A DNA stretch of 64,000 nucleotides from DASXZH01 sp036502005 (GCA_036502005.1 DASXZH010000002.1:130928-194927); one strand, 5' to 3'. Counted from the stretch's first letter, positions 8,356-17,655 are shown. Notes: generated by a model not told the origin, from the sequence alone. Translations and numbers: made by a program.

Positions 8356-9477
8356 TCATTTAGTTTTAGTCGGAGCGCTTTCGGCTAATTTTTTCGCCAA
8401 ATAAGCGTAAGGGTCGTCCGTGCGAACGAGGACCCCGTTCGGATCGATAAGCATCACGTTTGGGATTGCCCCGATTCCCCATTCTTTGGCCGTCTTATCA
8501 CTGTCATCAAGTAACACGGGCACGGGGATGGCGCGGCCGCCCCAGTATTTGGCCTTACTTCTTTCGGTTAGACGGTCGACGTCAGCCATGCTCGTCACGT
8601 GCCCTCCTTCCGTACCGTTGTAAGTGTGGAGGGCGACCATGGCGAATCTGGATTGCTGATTCTTATGCTCGTCCCAAAAACGCATCAATTGCGGAATGCC
8701 CTCCTGACAGCACGGCACACACCAATAGGCCCAGGACTCTACCAGAAGATACTTACCGCGAAAATCTTTTAGCTTTACGCTATCCGGCAAACCACGGGCG
8801 GCGGCGAGGTGCCATTCGGGAAGCTCGTGCCCAAATATGAGGCCCTCTTCGGAAGCGTCGGCCTCCAAATGGCCAAGGTCGACGGAACTTGCCTGTGGCA
8901 CTTCGAATCTGTGGTCAAAATAGCTAATAGTTCGAGTGCGGACAAGAAGGCGAAAGTGGCCGGGCGGGAGTCTCAGGGGCGCCTTCGCGTTGCCAAAAGT
9001 CAACAGGAAGCACATTGGCAGCTTTCTTAAGTCGGTCGATGGTGCGCTGGCGTCAGTCAGGAAGATCTCCATCCCTACTGTTTCCTCGAATCCGGGCAAC
9101 TGCTTCACCCCAACATTCATGGATACGTTTGCGAGGGGTTCTAACTTCAAGCTCAAGTGTTGCTCTTCGTCGGGATTCGAGCCAAGCAAAATGGCATCTC
9201 CCATTTCGCCTGAGATGTCTACCGCCATGAGGGCAACAGGAAATCGAACGCTAGATACCGACCCTGAAAACCGCCCGTTTGCATCGGTTGTAAAGGCCTT
9301 GGAATCGGGGGAAAGGTGGCCGTTTTCACACTCCCAGCGCTCGGAAACAGTGGCGTTCGATACCGGCTGGCCGCCAGGTCCGGTGACGTTACCCGCGATC
9401 GAATAGCTTTTCACTTGCGCGTTGGCGATACCAACGATCGCCAGCGACGCTACGAGGACCTCGATGCCGTGCTTCAT
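8356..9477 (-). CDS. Secreted carboxypeptidase-regulatory-like + TlpA thioredoxin-fold protein
   Basis: 373 residues. Signal peptide (VLVASLAIVGIANA), then a CnaB/carboxypeptidase-regulatory-like beta-sandwich (about residues 25-110: IAGNVTGPGGQPVSNATV), a middle region without a known domain, and a C-terminal TlpA/AhpC-TSA-like domain (about 225-373). The redox site is WAYWCVPCC near residues 250-257, a CxxC motif with a third Cys directly after. Conserved family features AIPNVMLIDPNG and the cis-Pro region are present. Likely a periplasmic thiol-disulfide protein. It lies 5 nt after the TPR-TlpA gene and is probably cotranscribed from the direct-repeat promoter at 11090-11122. Confidence 0.85.
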   Translation of the reverse strand: MKHGIEVLVASLAIVGIANAQVKSYSIAGNVTGPGGQPVSNATVSERWECENGHLSPDSKAFTTDANGRFSGSVSSVRFPVALMAVDISGEMGDAILLGSNPDEEQHLSLKLEPLANVSMNVGVKQLPGFEETVGMEIFLTDASAPSTDLRKLPMCFLLTFGNAKAPLRLPPGHFRLLVRTRTISYFDHRFEVPQASSVDLGHLEADASEEGLIFGHELPEWHLAAARGLPDSVKLKDFRGKYLLVESWAYWCVPCCQEGIPQLMRFWDEHKNQQSRFAMVALHTYNGTEGGHVTSMADVDRLTERSKAKYWGGRAIPVPVLLDDSDKTAKEWGIGAIPNVMLIDPNGVLVRTDDPYAYLAKKLAESAPTKTK

Positions 9478-9482
9478 TAAGC

Positions 9483-11081
9483 TTAGCTCCCTACCTTGTG
9501 ATCAAGAAGCGATTGAATCATCAACTGCAATGATCGCTCACTTTTTGGGTCGGAGGCGCGAAAATCCGTGTAGACGATGCGTCCGTTCTGATCGATGAGA
9601 AAGTTGGTGGGTTCGCCGCGAACTTTATAATCTGTCTCTGTATTCTTGGATCGCAGGGGCGTGAAGGTGTAGCGCGTGCCCTTGATGAACGATTTCACAT
9701 AGTCGTCTTGGGTTAGAACAACGTTGACTCCCACATAATCGACAGGCTGCCCATTGAACTTTTTGAGCACATTCTCGAAGTGAGGGAATTCTCCACGGCA
9801 GGGGCCGCAGCCGGGGAACCAGAACGTAAGGAGAACCACCTTTCCGTGATAATCCCGCAAAGAGCGCTTGCCTGGTTTAAGGTACATATCAAGGTCAAAA
9901 GCCGGCGCAGGCTTGGCCGCCTGATCGCGAAGCGCCCATACATCGGAATCGACTTGTGATTCCGTTTTGCCCATGTTAGCCCCGTAACCAACCAGCGCAG
10001 TGTGCACGGCGTCTTCCGGCGCTTTCGCGAAACGAGTAAGAAGGAGATCATATCCGGTCTTGGTGTCCCCCGATGCCGAATCCGCCTTCGCCTTGAGCAA
10101 AGCAAAATCCTCGGCATCGCTGGAATATCTTGAAATCTTTGTCGAGTCGAGCAATTGCTTGGCCTGCGCATACTCTTTCTGATCTAAAAGTTGGTTCACT
10201 TGCACAAGGTTCTGCGCGAACGTGAGATTATTAGCCCAGGTTTTTGACTCATCGTCTTTGGCATTCGCCTTCATCTCGGTGGCCAAGGCAACTGCCTTGT
10301 CGGGACTGGTTCGAGCGTAAACATCGAATAGCCCATCCATAGCACCGGCGGACCAATTGAACTTAGTGGGTGGAAAGTCGTGTCGATCTTGCTCCCAATA
10401 TTTGATCTTGTCACTGTCCGAAGTCGAATCTTCGCCCAGCCAGTAAAGCGCTTGGGCTCCGCGTTCGCTGGTCGGAAATCGCTTCGCGACGTCGAGTGCT
10501 AGCTGCATGAACCTCTCATTATCGACTTGCTGTAAGGAGAAAGCATAGTAAAAAGAGTAGCTGGGGTCATCTGGAGCGGCCTCCGATGCTTTCTTCATAT
10601 ATTCCCGCGACGCAGGCAAATTGCCCGCCCGCTCAGCATCCAAAGAAAGATCCTCATAGGCGGGGGCAAGTTTCGGGTTCAGCTCAACTGCCTTCAGCAA
10701 ATAAGGCTTTGCGCCAGGATCCTCACCGAAGGTCTCCGCCATGCCGTATTCGACACAAGCGGACTGAGGAAACTCCTTTAGCCATACGGAGTACTGCGCC
10801 AGTAAAATCTTCTTGTCCTCGTCGTATGCTTTCTGCCAATCCTTGCCGGTTTCATTCTTAGAAACAAGCTTCCGGTATTCCTCGTGAGCGGGGAGATAAT
10901 CAGGCGAGGCCTCAATTGACTTCTTTATGGCCTCGATGGCGGCCACCGTATCACCCTTCTTTTCAAGGGCAAGGGCTTGCTCGTAATTCTCATTCGCAGA
11001 AGGCGTAGCGGCGGCTCCAACCGATTGGGCGAAGGACACGGAACCAACGGCTAAGATAGCAAGCGAAATGGACAGCTTCAT
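9483..11081 (-). CDS. Secreted TPR protein with C-terminal TlpA-like redoxin domain
   Basis: 532 residues. Signal peptide (LAILAVGSVSFA), then TPR-like helical repeats (YEQALALEKKGDTVAAIEA, ENPKLAPAYEDLSLDAERAG-type units) over residues 30-350, then a TlpA/redoxin domain from about 385 with FWFPGCGPCRGEFP; the CxxC lies near residues 423-427. The family couples periplasmic disulfide chemistry to a protein-binding scaffold. First gene of a two-gene unit with the CnaB-TlpA gene, 5 nt apart. Its promoter carries the TTCACGC direct repeat shared with the divergent BTAD regulator, so the pair is probably a target of that regulator. Confidence 0.87.
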   Translation of the reverse strand: MKLSISLAILAVGSVSFAQSVGAAATPSANENYEQALALEKKGDTVAAIEAIKKSIEASPDYLPAHEEYRKLVSKNETGKDWQKAYDEDKKILLAQYSVWLKEFPQSACVEYGMAETFGEDPGAKPYLLKAVELNPKLAPAYEDLSLDAERAGNLPASREYMKKASEAAPDDPSYSFYYAFSLQQVDNERFMQLALDVAKRFPTSERGAQALYWLGEDSTSDSDKIKYWEQDRHDFPPTKFNWSAGAMDGLFDVYARTSPDKAVALATEMKANAKDDESKTWANNLTFAQNLVQVNQLLDQKEYAQAKQLLDSTKISRYSSDAEDFALLKAKADSASGDTKTGYDLLLTRFAKAPEDAVHTALVGYGANMGKTESQVDSDVWALRDQAAKPAPAFDLDMYLKPGKRSLRDYHGKVVLLTFWFPGCGPCRGEFPHFENVLKKFNGQPVDYVGVNVVLTQDDYVKSFIKGTRYTFTPLRSKNTETDYKVRGEPTNFLIDQNGRIVYTDFRASDPKSERSLQLMIQSLLDHKVGS

Positions 11082-11089
11082 AATCCTTT

Positions 11090-11122
11090 AATGTAGCAGA
11101 GCACCGTGAATTTACGCGTGAA
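11090..11122 (-). promoter_or_regulatory. Promoter A: direct-repeat operator of the TPR-TlpA operon
   Basis: On the coding (minus) strand: TTCACGC (11122-11116), 5 nt, TTCACGG (11110-11104), 8 nt, then TACATT (11095-11090) as -10. The ATG at 11081 lies 8 nt further on. Two 7-mers with 12-nt period whose proximal copy ends 8 bp before the -10 is the layout known for SARP/AfsR-type activators. The same layout occurs at 11230-11262 and 17623-17655. Confidence 0.7.
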
Positions 11123-11229
11123 TTTTATTAATCTTAAAACCTGCATTCATCAGCAGGTTTGTTTGGGTGGAGAGATCGGCCTCTGTGTGCCACAAAACAC
11201 GGGACCATACCAGCAACTACATTCCCGAA

Positions 11230-11262
11230 TTCACGCACGATTTCACGCATATCTGCTACGAT
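11230..11262 (+). promoter_or_regulatory. Promoter B: direct-repeat operator of the BTAD regulator gene
   Basis: Plus strand: TTCACGC (11230-11236), 5 nt, TTCACGC (11242-11248), 8 nt, TACGAT (11257-11262) as -10, about 48 nt before the ATG at 11311. Spacing is identical to sites A and C. It implies autoregulation of the regulator and shared control of the divergent TPR-TlpA operon. Confidence 0.7.
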
Positions 11263-11310
11263 AAAGTAGGCCAACACACGATGAAGTGAGCTGATTGGAC
11301 GATGAACTAA

Positions 11311-14300
11311 ATGCCCTGGCGTATTCAACTATTTGGTCAAATTTCGGCGCGGCGCGGAGACCGTACCGAAGATAGATTTGCCACAAAAAAGAACGCCGAA
11401 CTCCTTGGCTACTTGGCGATGAGCCCAGGATGTGCGTTTAACCGCAAACACTTATGCAACATCTTATGGCCCGACGCTGAGGATGTGGACGCGGCCCGCG
11501 TGCGGTTGCGGCAAGCAATAACCTCCATCCGGCGGCAATTGGAACCGCCCGGAGTCGAGGCTGGCAGCGTGGTCGTTACGGAGCGGGATACAGTTTGGCT
11601 GAACCAAGAGCAGGTCGAATCAGACGTCTCCGAGTTTGAGGCCACCCTGACTCTGTTAAGAGGGTGTCCGCCGGAAAAACTCAAGCGACATCTAAATCGG
11701 ATCGTGGAGCTTCACGGCGGCGAGTTCATGTCCGGAATCACGGCCGAGTGGGTCACGACCGAGCAAGAACGATTTCACGAAAAGTTTATTCAGGCGGCCG
11801 ACCAACTGGTCGACCTCAGTTTTGAAGAGGGTGATTGGCAATCGGCGGTCCTGGCGCTAAAGCAAACTTTGGCTATCGACCTATACGACGAGGCTAGGTA
11901 CTGCAAATTGATGGCCGCTTACCGCTATCTAGGCAGGCTTAGCGAAGCCATTTCTTTGTACAATGAACTTGCAACCCGATTGCGCCGCGATCTAAATGTC
12001 GAGCCCTCACCGGAAACTTCCCGACTGGTGGCCTCCCTGCGAGCGGAAATGGATTCTGGCGCGCGCCGACCGACAAAAAGGCAAGCCGGTTCTGTATCTG
12101 TACAGAGGCATGCTAAAGCTAGGCGCTTTCCAGTCCCTTCCACCCGTTTTTACGGGCGTGAAAAGGAGCTTCCTGACGTCATCCGGATGATCAATGATCC
12201 CGGCACCCGGCTGATCACACTCGAAGGCCCGGGTGGGGTCGGCAAGACTCGATTGGCGTTGGAGGTGGCAGAAAAGCTGTTCAAGGCCCGGTCCGGATCG
12301 GTCTGGTTCGTGACCCTCGCCGATCTAACAAATGCGAACGAAATTTCAGCGGCTGTGCTCAGTTCGATAGGCGTGGAACCCGTTCGCGGTGCGGCGGCCG
12401 CCGATTTGGCAGTCAGCCGTTTGGCCGAATTTGATGACGCGGTGCTTATCTTCGACAATTTCGAGCACCTGATCGATGAAGGGGCGTCCTTCGTCCGTGA
12501 ACTGCTAGACCGGCTGCCCAATCTTTGCTGTCTGATCACGAGCAGGCAGCCACTGGAACTTGCGGGAGAGCAGGAATATAGGATCGGGCTCTTGGAAGTT
12601 CCCCCAAAGGGGGCGACGAGCACGGAGGATATATCCGTCTACTCCAGCGTACAACTGTTCGTTGATCGGGCGAAACTTGCGAAGGCCGACTTCCAGCTAA
12701 CATCCGGAAACTCGGAAGCGATCTCCGATTTATGCAGAAAGCTGGAAGGCATTCCGTTAGCGATCGAGATTTGCGCCGCTCTCATTCAGACTACGACACC
12801 CAGCCACATGCTCGCCGAGGTAAGCAAGCGCTTTGAACTGCTCGTCAGCAGACGTCGCGATATTCCGGCGCGGCACCGGAGCATGCGTGCAGCGGTTGAG
12901 TACAGCTACCGTATGCTTCCACCCGACCTTGCATACATCTTCCGGCAGCTCGCAATATTCAAAGGGGGTTGGTCCCTTGAGGCTGCACAAGAAATTCTGC
13001 AGACGCCAAACATAAGCGACGCTCTTTTCGAACTGCAGAACAGATCGTTCGTGACTTGCGATGAGATCCTGGTTAGCGGCCAGGCGACGATGCGGTTTAG
13101 AATGCTGGAGACTTTCCGAGACTTTGCCTGGGAAATGCTCTCTTCGCTGGAACAGGAAAGTATCTCAAACGTCCATGAAGCCTATTTCAGCGAATTCGCT
13201 AAAAGGCAGCGCGCTATGTATTTTAACAATGAAGCAAACGCGGACGAAGTTGAAGTTGAACAAGGGAACCTTTATGGTGCAGCAAGATGGTGTCTCGCTG
13301 ATAACCGACTTACCGACGCAATGCAACTTTGCTTTAACCTTTATCAACTGTGGGCAGTGAAGAGCCACTACGAGGAAGGAATCGAATGGCTTGAGAGTTT
13401 GCTGGAACGCGACGAAGTAGGCACGGTGTCCTTAGACCTTCAATGCGCATGTGCCCGAGCCCTGGCTCACCTCACCGCCAATCGAAAGCGGCCCAAGGAC
13501 GCTGCTCAATCCTTGGACCTTTACGCTTCTCTGGCGCAGAAAACGGGGAGCGCCTCGGACGTTGCTCATGCCCTCTCGCTCCGTGGCGGCTATTTCAGTG
13601 ATCTTGGAGAAACTGAAAAGGCGATTTCGTTATGCGAAGAAGCGGTAGCGCAAACCCGATCTATTGGGGAATCTTCCCAGACGGGATCGGCCCTGACGTC
13701 CCTTGTTCAAGTCCTAATCGATGGGGGCCGATATTCGGAAGCGATCGACCTCACACCCGAAGCTTATTCGATGGCGGTTCATACCGGATTCCAAATGAAC
13801 GCAGGCGAGCTACTCTGGGGGTGGGCAGAATCTTTAGCCGGCCTTGGCCGTTATGAAGAGTCGATCATAAAGCTTCGCGAAGCCACCATGGCAGCAGAAG
13901 ACGTTGGATCTCCGCAAAGGATTTTCCTTACTCAGTTGGGAATGGTAGCTTCCTTGTGTTTATTGGATCGCATTGAGGATGCCAAACGATCCCTAGTAAC
14001 TGCCTTGAAGTCCTGGGAAATAAACATGTCTCCTGAGTCTTCTCGCATTAGCCTACAACTTGCAGCCTACCTAGCTTCAAAAATCGGGAGAAGGAAAGAA
14101 GCGATCGAACTCCAGTCGGCAGCGGAAACGATTGTTTCATTGCCAAGACCATCGTCTCGCAGCCCCTTGTTCAACGCCCTAAAGTGCGATATGGAGAAAT
14201 GCCGGTCTACGGTCGGGTCAGAGTTCGAGGAACACGTTCGCAGGGGCCAAAACCTTAATCAACGCCAAGCCCTTGATCTAGCAAAGGCCACACTAGCGTT

Positions 14301-14340
14301 GGAGCTCGATCACGCTGAAGTGGTTACCCATATTGCCTAA
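11311..14340 (+). CDS. BTAD/SARP-type transcriptional regulator with NB-ARC ATPase and TPRs (AfsR-like)
   Basis: 1009 residues, the full AfsR-like architecture. N-terminal OmpR-type winged helix (about 1-95; IQLFGQISA..., AELLGYLAMSPG, RLRQAITSIRRQL), bacterial transcriptional activation domain (about 97-245), P-loop NTPase with Walker A GPGGVGKTR near residue 306, Walker B-like AVLIFDNFEHL, and the IPLAIEICAALI motif of NB-ARC/STAND proteins, then a long TPR sensor region (about 620-1000). Cytoplasmic STAND-type switch: signal through the TPRs, ATP-dependent change of state, promoter activation through the winged helix. The ligand is unknown. It is divergent from the TPR-TlpA operon, and the shared region carries two copies of its probable operator. 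No Shine-Dalgarno is evident. Confidence 0.9.
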   Translation: MPWRIQLFGQISARRGDRTEDRFATKKNAELLGYLAMSPGCAFNRKHLCNILWPDAEDVDAARVRLRQAITSIRRQLEPPGVEAGSVVVTERDTVWLNQEQVESDVSEFEATLTLLRGCPPEKLKRHLNRIVELHGGEFMSGITAEWVTTEQERFHEKFIQAADQLVDLSFEEGDWQSAVLALKQTLAIDLYDEARYCKLMAAYRYLGRLSEAISLYNELATRLRRDLNVEPSPETSRLVASLRAEMDSGARRPTKRQAGSVSVQRHAKARRFPVPSTRFYGREKELPDVIRMINDPGTRLITLEGPGGVGKTRLALEVAEKLFKARSGSVWFVTLADLTNANEISAAVLSSIGVEPVRGAAAADLAVSRLAEFDDAVLIFDNFEHLIDEGASFVRELLDRLPNLCCLITSRQPLELAGEQEYRIGLLEVPPKGATSTEDISVYSSVQLFVDRAKLAKADFQLTSGNSEAISDLCRKLEGIPLAIEICAALIQTTTPSHMLAEVSKRFELLVSRRRDIPARHRSMRAAVEYSYRMLPPDLAYIFRQLAIFKGGWSLEAAQEILQTPNISDALFELQNRSFVTCDEILVSGQATMRFRMLETFRDFAWEMLSSLEQESISNVHEAYFSEFAKRQRAMYFNNEANADEVEVEQGNLYGAARWCLADNRLTDAMQLCFNLYQLWAVKSHYEEGIEWLESLLERDEVGTVSLDLQCACARALAHLTANRKRPKDAAQSLDLYASLAQKTGSASDVAHALSLRGGYFSDLGETEKAISLCEEAVAQTRSIGESSQTGSALTSLVQVLIDGGRYSEAIDLTPEAYSMAVHTGFQMNAGELLWGWAESLAGLGRYEESIIKLREATMAAEDVGSPQRIFLTQLGMVASLCLLDRIEDAKRSLVTALKSWEINMSPESSRISLQLAAYLASKIGRRKEAIELQSAAETIVSLPRPSSRSPLFNALKCDMEKCRSTVGSEFEEHVRRGQNLNQRQALDLAKATLALELDHAEVVTHIA

Positions 14341-14382
14341 GTTCAAGGTTCGGTGATAGGCTGGAACTGGGCTGGGAGCCAG

Positions 14383-16233
14383 TCAAGAGCCATCGAGATC
14401 ATCCTCCAAAAGTTCCGCAAAATCTCCCAGCCACGGTCCAAAGTTCCGCCATTTTTCCATTGAGCTTTTGTAAATAGGTTGACGAACCTGCCGCCGGCTC
14501 GGGGTCGTCACAAGGCGCTCGTTCGCGTAAAACTCCAGGCACTTTGGATCCCAATTCAAATTGCAGAACTCTAAGAGCTTGCGCGTCCAGAATTCCTGAT
14601 CCGCGATCAGGCACTCGTATTGTAAGGTCATCAGGTTTTGTTCGGGTATCACGCTTGAAAAATGCGCCATGAGCTTTTCATAGTCCCGATATGCGGCCAC
14701 AATGTTCTTCTTGATATGGGCGTACTCCGGCGGCTTGGCAAGATCCGTCATATAAATGGAAAGAGCGGTGTCCACCGGGTTTCGCTTAACGTGGATGATC
14801 TTGGCGTTCGGGTACGCCAAATGAATGAGCCATATCACAAAGAAATTCATAGGCATCTTGTCGGTAACATGCCGCTTCTCAGGCTCGATGCCGCGCAACA
14901 AGGCGAGGTAGCGGTCGCGAGCGTCAATGAATTTCGCGGGATTTATCGTTTGCTTTTCAAGGTTGACAAGACCGGGCCATTCGGAGAGCCAGTAGCGTTG
15001 CTCGCCGGCGCCACCAACCTCCGGATGGCTTGCGATAATTTGTTCTGTTAGCGAAGTCCCAGACCGGATCATCCCAATGATGAAGATAGGCAAATCGCTT
15101 TTGCAGCCTAAATTCCGATATTTCCGGAATAGTTCTGGCGTCGCCATCTCAATGGTCTGATTAACCCACTTTCGGTGACGCTCGGCGTCGAACGGGTGTC
15201 CCGATAAATGAATGCGATGGCTTAGGGCATTTGCTTCGTCAAAATGGTTCATCGACTTTTCATACTCGCCCAAGTCGTCGGCTGCTTTGCCAAGAGCATA
15301 GTAAACGGTCGCACGTTCTTGAAGCGAAAGGGGCGTATCTAAAAGGTTTTCGAGTTCTTGAAGAAGCGGGCGGTCGCTTTTGCTCATTTTTCGGCCTTTG
15401 ATGATCCCGTAATAGACTGATCCTTGACTAAGCTTGAGGTCTTTCGCCTTTTCTAGCAAGGCGGCCGCTTCGGCAAAGCGGCCGTCTTCCTCAAGCCACT
15501 TTGCCGCCGCCAGAGTGATTTTGGGATCCAATGAGATTGCTTTCTGAAGGTGTTCTTCAGAAAGATCCGGTTCTTGAGCTTTTCGGAGCGCCTGGGCGTA
15601 AAGCAGGTGGAGATGGGCGGGCCTAGCAAGAATGCTAAGTCCGCTCTTGCAGAGTTCGACTGCCTCGGTATAGCTTCCCTGAGCTAGAAGAAGATGCCCG
15701 AGACGGAAGTAAGCTTCTTCCATTCGCGGCTGTGCGGCAATGGCTTTTTTATACTGGATAGCCGCTTCACCATCGCGGGCCAAAAGCTCGTAGGCCCCCC
15801 CAAGCTTGCAGCGAAGCATCGGATTGGCAGGTTGAAGCCTGACAACCGATTCCAAACAACTCTTCGCCGCCTCGACTTCGTTGGCCATCATGTAGGTCTG
15901 ACTCAGGCTCAGCAGCACATCTACGTCTTGTGGCCACAGCTTTCCCGCGTGAATTCCAAGTTCGATCGCTTCCCCGTAGCGAGAACTTTCGTAAAGAGCG
16001 CCAAGCAACCAAGTGGTGCCCAGGTAGTCGTTCGGGCTCAGGTGCAGGGCGGCCTTTAACAGATCGACTGCCTCGTTCAATCGCCGCTTTTTCAACGCAG
16101 CCATTCCCAGAAGCAGCGTGGCAGGAGCGCTTTGAGAGGTTTTCTTTAAAATCTCTCTACAAATTCGTTCCGTCTCATCGTAGTCGCCCCGACTAAACGC
16201 CTGTTCAGCCAAGAGGGAACTGTCTTCACTCAT
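14383..16233 (-). CDS. TPR-sulfotransferase fusion
   Basis: 616 residues. The N-terminal half (about 1-330) is a chain of TPRs (DYLGTTWLLGALYESSRYGEAIELGIHAG and similar). The C-terminal half is a P-loop sulfotransferase: 5'-phosphosulfate loop PIFIIGMIRSGTSLTEQ near residue 385 and 3'-phosphate-binding IIHVKRNPVDTALSIY about 90 residues later. PAPS-dependent transfer to a protein or glycan is likely, with the TPRs presenting the acceptor. This architecture is widespread in proteobacteria, cyanobacteria and Armatimonadota. The gene converges on the BTAD regulator with a 42-nt gap. The acceptor is unknown. Confidence 0.88.
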   Translation of the reverse strand: MSEDSSLLAEQAFSRGDYDETERICREILKKTSQSAPATLLLGMAALKKRRLNEAVDLLKAALHLSPNDYLGTTWLLGALYESSRYGEAIELGIHAGKLWPQDVDVLLSLSQTYMMANEVEAAKSCLESVVRLQPANPMLRCKLGGAYELLARDGEAAIQYKKAIAAQPRMEEAYFRLGHLLLAQGSYTEAVELCKSGLSILARPAHLHLLYAQALRKAQEPDLSEEHLQKAISLDPKITLAAAKWLEEDGRFAEAAALLEKAKDLKLSQGSVYYGIIKGRKMSKSDRPLLQELENLLDTPLSLQERATVYYALGKAADDLGEYEKSMNHFDEANALSHRIHLSGHPFDAERHRKWVNQTIEMATPELFRKYRNLGCKSDLPIFIIGMIRSGTSLTEQIIASHPEVGGAGEQRYWLSEWPGLVNLEKQTINPAKFIDARDRYLALLRGIEPEKRHVTDKMPMNFFVIWLIHLAYPNAKIIHVKRNPVDTALSIYMTDLAKPPEYAHIKKNIVAAYRDYEKLMAHFSSVIPEQNLMTLQYECLIADQEFWTRKLLEFCNLNWDPKCLEFYANERLVTTPSRRQVRQPIYKSSMEKWRNFGPWLGDFAELLEDDLDGS

Positions 16234-16257
16234 GCGAAAAATGCATCAGATCCATTC

Positions 16258-16554
16258 TTACTTAGCGGTGGCAGCCCCCGCCATATCCGCCTTAAGCCGG
16301 TCTCCAAAAGTCTTGTTTGCACGAGCGAACCCTGAGATCGTTTTTCCGTTTTCTCGGAAAAAGGCCCTTCTCCGGCTAAGAGGGAGCTGCTCCAACGACT
16401 TTAGCATGCCTTCCGCCGGTTTACTCAAAGGTCCTGCGGGGGGAGTTGCCATGACCGGCCCTCCCGTTGGGGCGGCTTGGCCGCAGCCAGTAACAATGAG
16501 CGAGACGATGAAGAGAGCGAGAGCTGCTTTGAATTTTAAATTTTTGTTCAACAT
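16258..16554 (-). CDS. Small lipoprotein, function unknown
   Basis: 98 residues from ATG 16554; an upstream in-frame TTG at 16590 would only add residues overlapping the terminator region. The signal peptide (AALALFIVSLIVTGC) ends in a lipobox VTGC, so the mature protein is lipid-anchored at the Cys. The rest is a short Pro/Gly-rich linker and an Arg/Lys-rich helical segment (LSRRRAFFRENGKTISGFARANK). No family recognised. It lies downstream of the prepilin gene's terminator and 24 nt before the sulfotransferase start, so it may be transcribed with the latter. Confidence 0.7.
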   Translation of the reverse strand: MLNKNLKFKAALALFIVSLIVTGCGQAAPTGGPVMATPPAGPLSKPAEGMLKSLEQLPLSRRRAFFRENGKTISGFARANKTFGDRLKADMAGAATAK

Positions 16555-16592
16555 ACTATTTTTTAAGCGGGCAAAGTTAAGGACCACCAAGC

Positions 16593-16627
16593 AAAACTCT
16601 CCGCCACCAGGGCGTGCGGAGAGTTTT
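16593..16627 (-). terminator. Rho-independent terminator of the prepilin gene
   Basis: Perfect 12-bp stem, AAAACTCTCCGC (16593-16604) and GCGGAGAGTTTT (16616-16627), with an 11-nt loop. The A/T-rich arms give a U-tract in either direction. It sits 28 nt after the stop of the prepilin gene at 16655 and may also act on plus-strand transcripts. Confidence 0.85.
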
Positions 16628-16654
16628 TGAAAGTATGGATTTTGGGGACAATCC

Positions 16655-17554
16655 CTAACCGCTCGTTGTCTTTACCATCTGGTAGTAGTACCCTGCAGCA
16701 GCAGCAGCCGGTGTCCTGCTCCAGCCGCCGGACGAGGGATCCCATGCGGCCTCGTTCGGGGTTGGTGGCAACGGATGCTTCAGGATGTCGCCCGCATGCC
16801 AAGCAGACACGATCCCGGTAGGCAGGCTCCAATGCTGTTCTAGGGCCGCATCGTAGTTCAGATCTTGGCTTACCTGCATCGACTTCGAATGCCCATCGAG
16901 CCAACCGATATTCGCTTGATTGCTGTGCAATCCGTGTGCACCGCCCTGAGTCGCGAAGCCGAACTCCAGATCGCCGCCCACTGCCATTGCCGTAAAGTCA
17001 TCTTTTACCGACTCGGAGTCGCCGATCAAAATAGTTTCGGCGGTAGTTGTAATCATGGAGTAATTTGGTGACGACGTATTGGGGCCGGGATAAGCCGCGC
17101 CAGTGTAATAGTCGTAGCCGCTAAGAATATTCGCGTTAAAGCCATAGTCAATCGGAAGGCCGTTGTTTTCTAACCCGGCGGCAGATGGGCACGAGCCAAT
17201 TTGAATGTTCTTGGTGTAAGGATAGAGTTGAGATCCTTTGGTGCTTGTGAAGTAGTTGTAACTGGCATCAAACCAATACTCATAAAGCGGGGTTGTGCCG
17301 CCAAATGGAGATCCCGCCGGCGCATCCGCATCGCTATAGACGCCGGTGGCCATGGTGTCATCGTAGTCGTTCGCGTACATGATGTAGGCGAGACCAATTT
17401 GCTTCGTATTGGACAAACAAGATGTTTTCTTTGCGGCTTCCTTGGCTTGCGCAAAAACTGGAAAGAGGATCGCAGCGAGAATGGCGATAATGGCGATTAC
17501 GACCAGCAGTTCTATAAGGGTAAATGCTGACCGCGATGTATTTCTATGAATCAT
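16655..17554 (-). CDS. Type IV prepilin-like protein with N-terminal methylation site (DUF1559/H-x9-DG type)
   Basis: 299 residues from ATG 17554. AGGTGA lies 6 nt before this ATG; the GTG three codons earlier is part of that ribosome site. The N-terminus has the class III signal SAFTLIELLVVIAIIAIL, cleaved and methylated by prepilin peptidase, then ILFPVFAQAKEAAKKTSCLSNTKQIGLAYIMYANDYD and the C-terminal NIGWLDGHSKSM. Such pseudopilins are multiplied in Armatimonadota and planctomycetes and are thought to form pilus- or secretion-like fibres. Single-gene unit: direct-repeat promoter (site C) upstream, strong terminator downstream. Probable member of the BTAD regulon. Confidence 0.9.
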   Translation of the reverse strand: MIHRNTSRSAFTLIELLVVIAIIAILAAILFPVFAQAKEAAKKTSCLSNTKQIGLAYIMYANDYDDTMATGVYSDADAPAGSPFGGTTPLYEYWFDASYNYFTSTKGSQLYPYTKNIQIGSCPSAAGLENNGLPIDYGFNANILSGYDYYTGAAYPGPNTSSPNYSMITTTAETILIGDSESVKDDFTAMAVGGDLEFGFATQGGAHGLHSNQANIGWLDGHSKSMQVSQDLNYDAALEQHWSLPTGIVSAWHAGDILKHPLPPTPNEAAWDPSSGGWSRTPAAAAAGYYYQMVKTTSG

Positions 17555-17622
17555 ATGTTTCACCTGAGATAATGGAGTTCGGGCTACTTGAACTTGAGCT
17601 TAGCCAATGCGCTCCCTTTGTT

Positions 17623-17655
17623 ATCTTAACAACGGTGCGTGAATTGTGGCGTGAA
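17623..17655 (-). promoter_or_regulatory. Promoter C: direct-repeat operator of the prepilin gene
   Basis: Coding (minus) strand: TTCACGC (17655-17649), 5 nt, TTCACGC (17643-17637), 8 nt, TAAGAT (17628-17623) as -10, leaving about 60 nt of leader before ATG 17554. The geometry is identical to sites A and B. The remaining 17656-17795 stretch shows nothing else. Confidence 0.7.

Noticed and set aside
11134..11328. 64-codon minus-strand frame in the divergent promoter region
   Set aside because: It covers operator B and the BTAD promoter and has no ribosome site.
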